Assembly (NCBI GenBank): GCA_937925635.1
Contig: CALALX010000058.1
Location: 1 to 19,625 of the forward strand
DNA from: an uncultured Caulobacter sp.
GTDB taxonomy: Bacteria > Pseudomonadota > Alphaproteobacteria > Caulobacterales > Caulobacteraceae
DNA: 19,625 bases
Reading direction: 5' to 3'
In this document: positions 1 through 7,188 of the stretch, one piece after another
Layout: the number at the start of each line of letters is the position of its first letter
Position numbering within the stretch: position 1 is the first letter of the stretch
Position numbers and translations under genes: made by a program
Notes under the pieces: model-generated
Told to the model about the DNA's origin: nothing
The model's input: only the letters and a program-made list of their open reading frames with translations
Database searches by the model: none

Positions 1-238
1 CCCCAGCCGCCAGCCCAGCAGCGCGTACAGCACCGCCGCCGCGCTCAGCCACGGCGGCGTCCATCCGGCCCGGTCCAGGCCGGCCAGCAACCCCGCCAAG
101 CCCAGCAGCATCGGCACCGCCGCCCAGCGAAACCGCTGGAAACGACCGATGAGCAGTAACCCGGTCAGCGTCGCTAATCCCGCCGACCACGGCCACGCCC
201 GCCCCGCCGGCGATCAGCGCTGTACGCCTCGAAATCAT
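1..238 (-). pseudogene. Small membrane protein, partial at window edge, apparent frameshift
   Basis: I do not recognise the family. An ATG at 238 has a good ribosome binding site (GGGGGA, 6 nt upstream) and lies 14 nt after the cytochrome c stop, so it is the third gene of that run. The first 20 residues (start MISRRTALIAGG) are hydrophobic with normal G/C-rich third positions. Near 175-184 that frame switches to T-rich third positions and an implausible protein, while the neighbouring frame takes over with strong G/C third positions and a clear membrane protein (segments such as TLTGLLLIG, MLLGLAGLLAGL, AAAVLYALLGW) that stays open to the edge. One extra base, for example the A at 178 (minus-strand sense), explains both halves. 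It could be a real frameshift, a sequencing error, or less likely a gene starting downstream on a rare start codon. Confidence 0.5.
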
Positions 239-252
239 CGCAAGTCCCCCGC

Positions 253-615
253 CTAGTCCGCGGAGTCTTCGCGCCCCGCCATGAATCGTATGAGGGCCTT
301 GAAATCGTCCGGCGTGCAAGACGCGCACTGTCCGCCGGCCGGCATGGCGTTGAAGCCCTGGATGGTGTGGTCGAGCAGGGTCTGCTCGCCCTGCTTCCAG
401 CGCGGGTCCCAGGCGGCGCGGTCGTGGACCCGCGGCGCGAGGTTGCCCTCCATCGCGTGGCAGGCCTTGCAGGAGGTCTCGTAGAGGCCGGCCAGCCGCG
501 CGTCGGCGGGCTTCAGCGCGAGCGCCTGCTCCGGCGTCGGCGCGGGCGGAACCGTCTCGCCGCAGGCCGCGAGCAGCAGGCTCGCCCCGATCGCGATCAA
601 CGCCCCCCGACGCAT
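253..615 (-). CDS. Lipoprotein c-type cytochrome, c5-like class I
   Basis: A 120-residue monohaem cytochrome c. A lipoprotein signal peptide is visible: basic start, hydrophobic stretch and lipobox L-A-A-C at residues 15-18, so Cys18 should be lipidated and the protein anchored facing the periplasm. The haem motif is CKACH at 49-53. The likely distal ligand is Met91 in a FNAMPAGG stretch, followed by C97-x2-C100, the extra disulfide pair typical of the cytochrome c5 group. Length fits a single small haem domain. It starts 4 nt after the folD stop and is followed 14 nt later by a membrane protein, so the three probably share a transcript. The redox partner is not evident; donation to a terminal oxidase or a periplasmic dehydrogenase is possible but is inference. 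Confidence 0.88.
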   Translation of the reverse strand: MRRGALIAIGASLLLAACGETVPPAPTPEQALALKPADARLAGLYETSCKACHAMEGNLAPRVHDRAAWDPRWKQGEQTLLDHTIQGFNAMPAGGQCASCTPDDFKALIRFMAGREDSAD

Positions 616-619
616 GCCC

Positions 620-1519
620 CTACCCCTCGATCCCGTGGATTCGCTTCGCCGCAGTCAACGTGTTCTGCAGCAGGCAGGCAATGGTCATCGGCCCGACGCC
701 GCCGGGCACGGGCGTGACCCAGCCGGCGACCTCGACCGCCTGCTTGAAGTCGACGTCGCCGACCAGCCGCGTCTTGCCCTGGGCGGCGCGCTCGGGGTCC
801 AGCGACGGCAGGCGGGTGATGCCCACGTCGATGACTACCGCGCCCGGCCTGATCCAATCGCCCTTGACCATCTGGGCCCGGCCCACCGCGGCGACCAGGA
901 TGTCCGCCTCGCGGCAGACTGCCGGAAGGTCGACCGTGCGGCTGTGGGCGATGGTCACGGTGCAGTTGGCGTCGACCAGCAGCTGCGCCATCGGCCGGCC
1001 CATCAGGTTGGATCGCCCGACCACCACGGCCCGCTTGCCGGAGAGATCCTGTCCCAACACGTCGCGGATCAGCATCATGCAGCCGACCGGCGTGCAGGAG
1101 GTCAGGGCCGGCAGGCCGCTGGCCAGCCGCCCGGCGTTGGTCACCGTCAGGCCGTCGACGTCCTTGTCCGGCGAGATCCGCGCGACGATGCGGTCCTGGC
1201 TGAGGTGCGCCGGCACGGGGAACTGCACGAGAACGCCGTGGATCCTGGGGTCGGCATTCAGCCGGTCGACGAGCGCGAACAGCTCCGCCTCGGTCGTCTC
1301 GGCCGCCAGCTTGTGGGTTTCCGAGTACATGCCGGCCTCAAGGGTCTGGATTCCCTTGTTGCGGACATAGGTCTCGCTGGCCGGATCCTCGCCGACCAGC
1401 ACCACCGCCAGGCCGGGTGTCAGACCGTGGTCCGCCTTCAGCGCAGCGACCTCCTGGGCGATCCGCCCGCGCAGCCCCTCCGCGAACGCCTTGCCGTCGA
1501 TGATCTGCGCCTGAGCCAT
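620..1519 (-). CDS. folD: Bifunctional methylene-THF dehydrogenase/methenyl-THF cyclohydrolase FolD
   Basis: FolD interconverts 5,10-methylene-, 5,10-methenyl- and 10-formyl-tetrahydrofolate with NADP in the cytosolic one-carbon pathway. The protein is 299 residues, normal for the family. Landmarks: YVRNKG at 51-56, containing the conserved Tyr and catalytic Lys55; VQFPVPAH near 98-104, matching the family VQLPLP segment; DKDVDGL at 118-124; CTPVG at 142-146; the nucleotide-binding GRSNLMGRP at 168-176; and PVPGGVGPMT near 271-280. It is the first gene of a minus-strand run (folD, cytochrome c, membrane protein). It diverges from the iron permease-like gene, and the 73 nt between the two starts should hold both promoters; I could not pick out convincing -35/-10 boxes there. 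Confidence 0.97.
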   Translation of the reverse strand: MAQAQIIDGKAFAEGLRGRIAQEVAALKADHGLTPGLAVVLVGEDPASETYVRNKGIQTLEAGMYSETHKLAAETTEAELFALVDRLNADPRIHGVLVQFPVPAHLSQDRIVARISPDKDVDGLTVTNAGRLASGLPALTSCTPVGCMMLIRDVLGQDLSGKRAVVVGRSNLMGRPMAQLLVDANCTVTIAHSRTVDLPAVCREADILVAAVGRAQMVKGDWIRPGAVVIDVGITRLPSLDPERAAQGKTRLVGDVDFKQAVEVAGWVTPVPGGVGPMTIACLLQNTLTAAKRIHGIEG

Positions 1520-1592
1520 GCCGCGGGCCTCCCGGAACTTGCGCCCGCCCCTACCCGTTCACCGGGCCGAGCGCAATCAGGGGCAGGACGCC

Positions 1593-2141
1593 ATGGACCT
1601 CACCCGGGCTTTCACAAGGTTCGCCAACGCGACGGCCAAGCTGGCCGGCCGGCCGTTCGCCTTCGTCACCTGCATCACGCTTGTGTTGCTGTGGGCGGTC
1701 AGCGGGCCGCTGTTCGGCTTTTCCGACACCTGGCAGCTGGTCATCAACACCTCGACCACCATCATCACCTTGCTGATGGTGTTCCTGATCCAGAACACTC
1801 AGAATCGCGACAACGCCGCCCTGCAGGCCAAGCTCGACGAGCTCATCCGCATGAGCGACGCGGACAACAGCTTCATCGGCATCGAGCACCTGACCGACGT
1901 CGAGCTGGAGGCCATCCTCGAGCGCTGCGAAGAGGCGGCCAAGGTCCTGCACGCCGAACGCCGGAAGCGCGGTAGGCGGATCCTGGCCCGGACGGGCGAC
2001 GGCGACGGCGTGGACGACCCGGAGAAGGTGATCGAGGCGCTGGCGAAGGACGAGGCGAAAGCGCGGGCGGCGGGCCGCAAGCTGGCGGCGAGCCGCAAGC
2101 CGGCGGCGCGGAAGGCCGCCCGTAAGCCCGCCGCGGCCTGA
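1593..2141 (+). CDS. Low-affinity iron permease family protein
   Basis: A 182-residue inner-membrane protein of the low-affinity iron permease family (related to part of yeast Fet4). Two hydrophobic segments lie at about 22-42 and 48-68, followed by the family-typical LIQNTQNRD segment at about 66-74 and a charged amphipathic region with LDELIRMSDADN and EHLTDVELEAI. The last 30 residues are rich in Lys, Arg and Ala (RKPAARKAARKPAAA) and are probably disordered. The frame is open upstream to 1518, but those 25 residues are out of character; the ATG at 1593, preceded by GGGGCAGGA, starts where family similarity starts. Transport of iron has been shown for the fungal relative; for short bacterial members it is presumed. 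Confidence 0.85.
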   Translation: MDLTRAFTRFANATAKLAGRPFAFVTCITLVLLWAVSGPLFGFSDTWQLVINTSTTIITLLMVFLIQNTQNRDNAALQAKLDELIRMSDADNSFIGIEHLTDVELEAILERCEEAAKVLHAERRKRGRRILARTGDGDGVDDPEKVIEALAKDEAKARAAGRKLAASRKPAARKAARKPAAA

Positions 2142-2210
2142 TCCTCTCCATCTGCTCGCCGTCGCGAACGCCGCGGGCCGGGGCGGAGGCGGTAGCGTTC
2201 CGGTCGCGCC

Positions 2211-3407
2211 ATGCTATGCGAAGGCATGCCCTCGCCCGCGCCCGATCTCCCCGATGTCGTCATAGTGGGCGGCGGACTCGCCGGCGGGCTGATCGCGCTG
2301 CGGCTCAAGGCGCGCGATCCGGCGCTGCGCGTCGTCATCCTCGAGGCTGGCGAGACGCTGGGCGGCGTCCATACCTGGAGCCACTTCGCGACCGACGTCA
2401 GCGCCGACATCGACGCCTGGCTCGCGCCGCTGATCGTGCATCGCTGGGATAGCTACGAGGTGCGCTTTCCCGGCCATCGCCGGACCCTGACCACGCCCTA
2501 CCGCTCGGTGACCTCGGACCGCTTCCACGCGGTGGTCGCCGCCGCGCTGGGCGCCGACGCCTGGACGCAGGCGCCGGTCGCCGGCCTGACCGCCGACCGC
2601 GTCACCCTCGCCGATGGTCGGATCGTCGAGGCGGCCTGCGTGATCGACGCGCGCGGGCCGCGCGAGACGCCGCACCTGGCCCTCGGCTGGCAGAAGTTCG
2701 TCGGGCTGGAAGTCGAGCTGGCCGCGCCGCATGGGCTGGCCCGACCGATCATCATGGACGCCACCGTCGACCAGCTGGACGGCTATCGCTTCCTCTACAG
2801 CCTGCCCTTCTCGCCCACCCGCCTGCTGATCGAGGACACCCGCTACAGCGACGGCGGCAAGCTGGACGTCCCGACCCTGCGCGCGGCCGTCGCCGCCTAC
2901 GCTGCCGCCCAGGGCTGGGCGATCGCCGAGGTGGTGCGTGAGGAGATCGGCGTCCTTCCCATCGCCCTCGCCGGGGACATCGACGCCCACTGGCGGGAGA
3001 CGCCGCTTCCGCAGGTTGGCCTGCGCGCGGCGCTGTTCCAGCCAATCACCGGCTACAGCCTGCCCGACGCCGCCCGGCTGGCCGACGAGATCGCCGCCCT
3101 GCCGGTCCTGACCACCGCCTCGGTGCGGGCCTGCGTCGAGGCGCGGTCGAAGCAGCGCTGGCGCGAACGCGCCTACTACCGTCTGCTGAACCGGATGCTG
3201 TTCAAGGCCGCCCGACCCGGGAGGCGCTACGTGGTGCTGGAACGGTTCTACCGCCTGGGCCAAGGGCTGGTGGAACGCTTCTACGCGGCGCGGATCACTC
3301 TGGCGGACAAGGCCCGCATCCTGATAGGCAAGCCGCCGGTGCCGATCTCCGAAGCCCTGAAGGTGCTGTCGGAGCGGTCGATCCATCCAGGGGGCGTTCA
3401 GACATGA
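2211..3407 (+). CDS. crtY: Lycopene beta-cyclase CrtY
   Basis: CrtY closes both ends of lycopene into beta-ionone rings, giving beta-carotene, in a membrane-associated FAD/NAD(P)-dependent reaction without net redox change. The 398-residue protein has an N-terminal Rossmann dinucleotide motif (VVIVGGGLAGGLIALRL, about 16-32), an acidic residue closing the second strand (Glu45), then GGVHTWSHF at 51-59, the CrtY-typical HTW motif. A later FQPITGYSLPDAARLAD segment also fits the family, and the length is typical. Two starts are possible: ATG 2211 and in-frame ATG 2226 (MPSPAPDL), neither with a clear Shine-Dalgarno; a GGAGG lies over 20 nt upstream of 2211. It is the first gene of crtY-crtI-crtB-kinase; its stop overlaps the crtI start as ATGA. 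Confidence 0.93.
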   Translation: MLCEGMPSPAPDLPDVVIVGGGLAGGLIALRLKARDPALRVVILEAGETLGGVHTWSHFATDVSADIDAWLAPLIVHRWDSYEVRFPGHRRTLTTPYRSVTSDRFHAVVAAALGADAWTQAPVAGLTADRVTLADGRIVEAACVIDARGPRETPHLALGWQKFVGLEVELAAPHGLARPIIMDATVDQLDGYRFLYSLPFSPTRLLIEDTRYSDGGKLDVPTLRAAVAAYAAAQGWAIAEVVREEIGVLPIALAGDIDAHWRETPLPQVGLRAALFQPITGYSLPDAARLADEIAALPVLTTASVRACVEARSKQRWRERAYYRLLNRMLFKAARPGRRYVVLERFYRLGQGLVERFYAARITLADKARILIGKPPVPISEALKVLSERSIHPGGVQT

Positions 3408-4891
3408 CGAAGCCGCGCGCGGCGGTGATCGGATCGGGGTTCGGCGGGCTGGCGCTCGCCATTCGCCTGCAGTCGGCCGGGTTCGACGTCACGGTGTTCG
3501 AAGCCCGCGACAAGCCCGGCGGCCGCGCCTACGTCTGGGAGGACGAGGGCTTCATCTTCGACGCCGGCCCGACCGTGATCACCGATCCCGACTGCCTGAA
3601 GGAGCTGTTCGCGCTCAGCGGTCGCCGGATCGAGGACTACGTCGAACTGCTGCCTGTGAACCCGTTCTACCGGCTGGTCTGGGAAGACGGCGACGTCTTC
3701 GACTACGTCAACGACCAGGCCGAACTCGACCGCCAGATCGAGGCCCGCAATCCGGCCGATGTGGACGGCTACCGCCGTTTCCACGCCTATTCCGAGGAAC
3801 TGTACCAGAAGGGTTACGTCGAGCTGGGCGCTGTGCCCTTCCTCAACTTCGGCAGCATGATCGCCGCCGCGCCGGCCCTGATGAAGCTGCAGGCCTGGCG
3901 CAGCGTCTACGGCAAGGTGGCGAGCTATGTGAAGGACGAGCACGTGCGCCAGGCGCTGTCGTTCCACAGCCTGCTGGTCGGCGGCAGTCCGTTCGCGACC
4001 TCCTCGATCTACGCGCTGATCCACGCGCTGGAGCGGCGCGGCGGGGTCTGGTTCCCGCGTGGCGGCACCGGGGCCCTGATCCGCGGCCTGGTGAAACTGT
4101 TCGAGGAACTGGGCGGCAAGCTCGCGCTCAACGCGCCGATCTCGAAGATCACCACGGCCGGCGGTCGGGTGACCGGCGTGATCCGCCATGACGGGGAATT
4201 CGAGGCCTTCGACACCGTCGCCTCCAATGCCGACATCATGCACACCTATCGGGAGCTGTTGACGGACGATCCCCGGGGCAAGGCCGCCTCGCGGGCGCTG
4301 GAGAAGAAGCGCTGGAGCCCGTCGCTGTTCGTCATCTACTTCGGGCTGAAGGCGGAGCACCCGGACATCCGCCACCACACCATCTGCTTCGGCCCCCGCT
4401 ATCGCGAGCTGATCGGCGACATCTACAACAAGGATGCGCTGTCGGAGGACTTCTCCCTCTATCTGCACAATCCCTGCGCCACGGATCCGGGCATGGCCCC
4501 GCCAGGGTGCAGCGCCTTCTACGTTCTCTCGGTCGTGCCGAACCTGGAGACCGCCGACGTCGACTGGGCCAACGTGGGCGAAGTTTATCGGGACAAGATC
4601 CTGAAATACCTTGAGGATCGCTACATTCCCAACCTGTCGCGAGACCTCGTGACCTGCCGCATCTTCACGCCCGACGACTTCACCACCGAGCTCAACGCCT
4701 GGAACGGCGCGGCCTTCTCGCTGGAGCCGATCCTCACCCAGAGCGCCTGGTTCCGGACCCACAACCGCGACGACAAGATCCCTAACCTCTACTTCGTCGG
4801 GGCGGGTACGCACCCTGGCGCCGGCATCCCCGGCGTGGTCGGCTCGGCCAAGGCCACGGCGAGCCTGATGATCGGGGACCTGCTTCCGTGA
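3404..4891 (+). CDS. crtI: Phytoene desaturase CrtI
   Basis: CrtI is the FAD-dependent bacterial desaturase that converts 15-cis-phytoene to lycopene, usually by four desaturations in proteobacteria with beta-cyclic carotenoids. The 495-residue protein has the FAD-binding motif GSGFGGLALAIRLQ at 10-23 with Glu33 closing the fold, then DKPGGRAY and FDAGPTVITDP, both hallmark segments. The C-terminal family signature FVGAGTHPGAGIPGV followed by SAKA is intact near 463-482. The length is usual. The start overlaps the crtY stop by 4 nt (ATGA) and the stop overlaps the crtB GTG start by 3 nt (GTGA), so the three enzymes are translationally coupled. Confidence 0.97.
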   Translation: MTKPRAAVIGSGFGGLALAIRLQSAGFDVTVFEARDKPGGRAYVWEDEGFIFDAGPTVITDPDCLKELFALSGRRIEDYVELLPVNPFYRLVWEDGDVFDYVNDQAELDRQIEARNPADVDGYRRFHAYSEELYQKGYVELGAVPFLNFGSMIAAAPALMKLQAWRSVYGKVASYVKDEHVRQALSFHSLLVGGSPFATSSIYALIHALERRGGVWFPRGGTGALIRGLVKLFEELGGKLALNAPISKITTAGGRVTGVIRHDGEFEAFDTVASNADIMHTYRELLTDDPRGKAASRALEKKRWSPSLFVIYFGLKAEHPDIRHHTICFGPRYRELIGDIYNKDALSEDFSLYLHNPCATDPGMAPPGCSAFYVLSVVPNLETADVDWANVGEVYRDKILKYLEDRYIPNLSRDLVTCRIFTPDDFTTELNAWNGAAFSLEPILTQSAWFRTHNRDDKIPNLYFVGAGTHPGAGIPGVVGSAKATASLMIGDLLP

Positions 4892-5823
4892 CGGACCTCG
4901 CCGCCGCCAGCCGGGAGACGATCCAGAAGGGCTCCCAGAGCTTCGCGGCGGCCGCGGCCCTGTTCGACCCGCAGACCCGGGCCGACGCGGAGATGCTCTA
5001 CGCCTGGTGCCGGCACTGCGACGACGTCATCGACGGCCAGATGCTCGGCCACGAGCGCGAGATGCTGGCGCCGGACGAGGTGCAGCGTCGTCTCGAGGAC
5101 CTCTACGCCCGGACCCGGTCCGCGCTGGCGGGCGAACCGACCGACGACCCGGCTTTCGCGGCCTTCCGCGAAGTCGCGCGAAGACGAGCGATTCCGGAGC
5201 GTTATGCGATCGAGCTAATTGACGGCTTCGCCATGGACGTGGCCGGCCGGCGCTACGCGACGATCGAGGACACCCTCGACTACTGCTGGCACGTGGCTGG
5301 CGTGGTGGGCGCGATGATGGCCATCGTCATGGGCGTGAGGCCGGACGATCTCGCCACTCTGCGCCGGGCGCAGGACCTGGGCCTGGCCTTCCAGCTGACC
5401 AATATCGCCCGCGACATCGTCGAGGACGCGCAGAACGGGCGGGTCTACCTGCCGACCGACTGGCTGGCCCAGGCGGGCGTGCCGGAGGACGCCATCGCCG
5501 CGCCGGAGCATCGCGCCGCCGTCGCCGGCCTCGCGAAGCGGCTCGTCGACGCCGCCGAGCCTTACTACGCCTCAGCCCGCTGGGGCCTGCGTGGTCTGCC
5601 CTTCCGCTCGGCCTGGGCAGTGGCGGCGGCGCTGGGCGTCTATCGCGAGATCGGCGTGAAGGTCGTGGCGCGCGGCGCCAAGGCCTGGGACCAGCGCGTG
5701 TCCACCAGCACGGGGGAGAAGGTGAAGCTGGCGCTGGGCGGCGGCCTGATGGCGGCGCGCGGCGCCACGCTCGAGCGCTGGGGCAAGGCTCCGCCCCGGC
5801 CGACGCTGTGGAGCAAGATCTGA
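4888..5823 (+). CDS. crtB: Phytoene synthase CrtB
   Basis: CrtB condenses two geranylgeranyl diphosphates head-to-head into phytoene, the first committed carotenoid step, at the inner face of the membrane. The protein is 311 residues, as expected. The two aspartate-rich motifs that bind diphosphate through Mg are present: CRHCDDVID (Asp45, Asp46, Asp49) and ARDIVEDAQNGRVYLPTD (Asp176, Asp180). The GLAFQLTNIARDI stretch is typical of the squalene/phytoene synthase family. The start is GTG, overlapping the crtI stop. A kinase-like gene begins 4 nt after its stop. GGPP would come from CrtE on the opposite strand at 9317-10246. Confidence 0.97.
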   Translation: MTDLAAASRETIQKGSQSFAAAAALFDPQTRADAEMLYAWCRHCDDVIDGQMLGHEREMLAPDEVQRRLEDLYARTRSALAGEPTDDPAFAAFREVARRRAIPERYAIELIDGFAMDVAGRRYATIEDTLDYCWHVAGVVGAMMAIVMGVRPDDLATLRRAQDLGLAFQLTNIARDIVEDAQNGRVYLPTDWLAQAGVPEDAIAAPEHRAAVAGLAKRLVDAAEPYYASARWGLRGLPFRSAWAVAAALGVYREIGVKVVARGAKAWDQRVSTSTGEKVKLALGGGLMAARGATLERWGKAPPRPTLWSKI

Positions 5824-5827
5824 CGCG

Positions 5828-6703
5828 ATGAGCGGCCCGGGCGTGGACATCGACGCCGCCCTCGTCGCGCGGATGATGGCCGACCAGTTCCGGGAATGGA
5901 GCGACCTGCCGCTGCGCGCGGTCGCCTCGGCCGGCACGGACAACACCCTGTTCCGGCTCGGTGACGAGTTGCTGGTGCGGCTGCCGCGCGTGGACTGGGC
6001 GGCGGGCATGATCGCCAAGGAGCAGCGTTGGCTGCCGACGTTCTCGCACCGCTTGCCGCTGGCCATCTCCGAACCCATGGGGCTGGGCGAGCCGGCCGAG
6101 GGCTATCCCTGGCATTGGGGCGTCTACGCGTGGCTGGACGGTCGCGACGCCCTGGCCGAGCCGGTCACGACGAGCGTCGAAGCCGCCCGGGCGCTGGCCG
6201 GCTTTGTCCGGGCGATGCAGGCGGTCGACACGCTGGGCGGGCCCATCGCGGGACGGGTGAACAACTATCGCGGCGTCGCGCTGAGCCGCCTCGATGCGCG
6301 GGTGCGGGAGTGCCTTGCCCGGCTCGAAGCCGACATCGACACGGCGGCGGCCGCGCGGCTCTGGGAGGACGCGGTCGACGCGCCGCAAGCGCCCGGCGTC
6401 TGGATCCACGGCGACCTGCTGCCCGGAAATCTTCTCGTGCGGGACGGCCGGCTGGCGGGGGTGATCGACTTCGGACTGCTCGGTGTGGGCGATCCGTCGG
6501 TCGACCTGACGGCGGCCTGGACGGTCTTCGGCGGGCAGGCGCGGGAGGCCTTCATCGAGACCGCCGACGCCGATGAAGCGGATTGGCGACGCGCACGCGG
6601 CTGGGCCCTCTACGGCGCGGCCGTGGCCCTGCCCTACTATCGCGACAGCAACCCCGTGCTCGCCGGAATTTCGCGGCGAACATTGGGGGCGTTGCTTGCC
6701 TAG
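5828..6703 (+). CDS. APH-fold phosphotransferase (small-molecule kinase), substrate unknown
   Basis: A 291-residue protein with the aminoglycoside phosphotransferase/choline kinase fold. The catalytic loop is intact: IHGDLLPGNLLV with His194, Asp196 and Asn201, and the metal-binding Asp214 in VIDFG, followed by GDPSVDLTAAW. The N-lobe has TDNTLFRLGDELLVRLPR at 37-54, typical of the subgroup found in actinobacteria and many proteobacteria, where the usual VAIK lysine is not obvious. It follows crtB by 4 nt and ends in a stop shared with the convergent crtZ through a CTAG. The family phosphorylates many alcohols, so annotation as antibiotic resistance would be unsafe. Its place at the end of crtYIB hints at a prenyl-alcohol or lipid substrate, but this is inference from position alone. 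Confidence 0.85.
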   Translation: MSGPGVDIDAALVARMMADQFREWSDLPLRAVASAGTDNTLFRLGDELLVRLPRVDWAAGMIAKEQRWLPTFSHRLPLAISEPMGLGEPAEGYPWHWGVYAWLDGRDALAEPVTTSVEAARALAGFVRAMQAVDTLGGPIAGRVNNYRGVALSRLDARVRECLARLEADIDTAAAARLWEDAVDAPQAPGVWIHGDLLPGNLLVRDGRLAGVIDFGLLGVGDPSVDLTAAWTVFGGQAREAFIETADADEADWRRARGWALYGAAVALPYYRDSNPVLAGISRRTLGALLA

Positions 6704-7179
6704 GCCTCCACGCCCCGCGCCTTCAGCTGCTCCTTCAGGACCCGCACCGGCGGAGCCATCAGGAAGCCGAACGACACGCAGCCGTCCTTGGTGTTCACCG
6801 CGTGATGGAAGCGGTGGGCCTGGATCAGGCGCTTCCAGTAGGCCGACTTGCCGCTGAGCGGCACCGGATAGCGACGATGCACCAGGCCGTCGTGGAACAT
6901 GAAGTAGACGGCGCCGTAGGCGGTGATCCCGATCCCGATCGGCAACATGAAGGTCAGGTCCGTGTTGACGCCCAGCCAGATGCCGATGATGGCCGGCGCG
7001 GCGAAGACCACGGCGAACAGGTCGTTGAGCTCGAACGCGCCCTTGCGCGGCTCGTGGTGGCTCCTGTGCCAAACCCACATGAAGCCATGCATGACGTACT
7101 TGTGCATGAACCAGGCGAAGCCTTCCATGAAGGCGAACGCGGCCAGAACGAGCCCCGCGAAGATCACGACGTTCAGCAT
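6700..7179 (-). CDS. crtZ: Beta-carotene hydroxylase CrtZ
   Basis: CrtZ is a non-haem di-iron membrane hydroxylase that adds 3- and 3'-hydroxyls to beta-carotene, giving beta-cryptoxanthin and then zeaxanthin. The 159-residue protein has the full histidine set of the fatty acid hydroxylase superfamily: H26-x4-H31, H38-x2-HH42, H96-x4-H101 and H122-x2-HH126. Hydrophobic segments lie near 3-20 and 53-92. It starts 9 nt after the ABC permease stop and is the last gene of the long minus-strand run. Its TAG stop (6700-6702) lies in the same CTAG as the stop of the convergent kinase gene, so there is no spacer for a conventional terminator. Confidence 0.96.
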   Translation of the reverse strand: MLNVVIFAGLVLAAFAFMEGFAWFMHKYVMHGFMWVWHRSHHEPRKGAFELNDLFAVVFAAPAIIGIWLGVNTDLTFMLPIGIGITAYGAVYFMFHDGLVHRRYPVPLSGKSAYWKRLIQAHRFHHAVNTKDGCVSFGFLMAPPVRVLKEQLKARGVEA

Positions 7180-7188
7180 TGCGGCCTT

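Noticed and set aside
614..1975. Plus-strand open frame antisense to folD, 453 codons
   Set aside because: It runs through folD and into the iron permease gene in a wrong frame; the product is low in complexity.
2214..4813. Long open frames antisense to crtY and crtI (about 390 and 471 codons)
   Set aside because: They mirror the codon periodicity of the crt genes, lack recognisable motifs and are expected in GC-rich DNA where stop codons are rare.
5828..6703. Antibiotic resistance gene (aminoglycoside phosphotransferase)
   Set aside because: Only the general APH fold is supported; this subgroup is widespread in chromosomes and its substrate is unknown.
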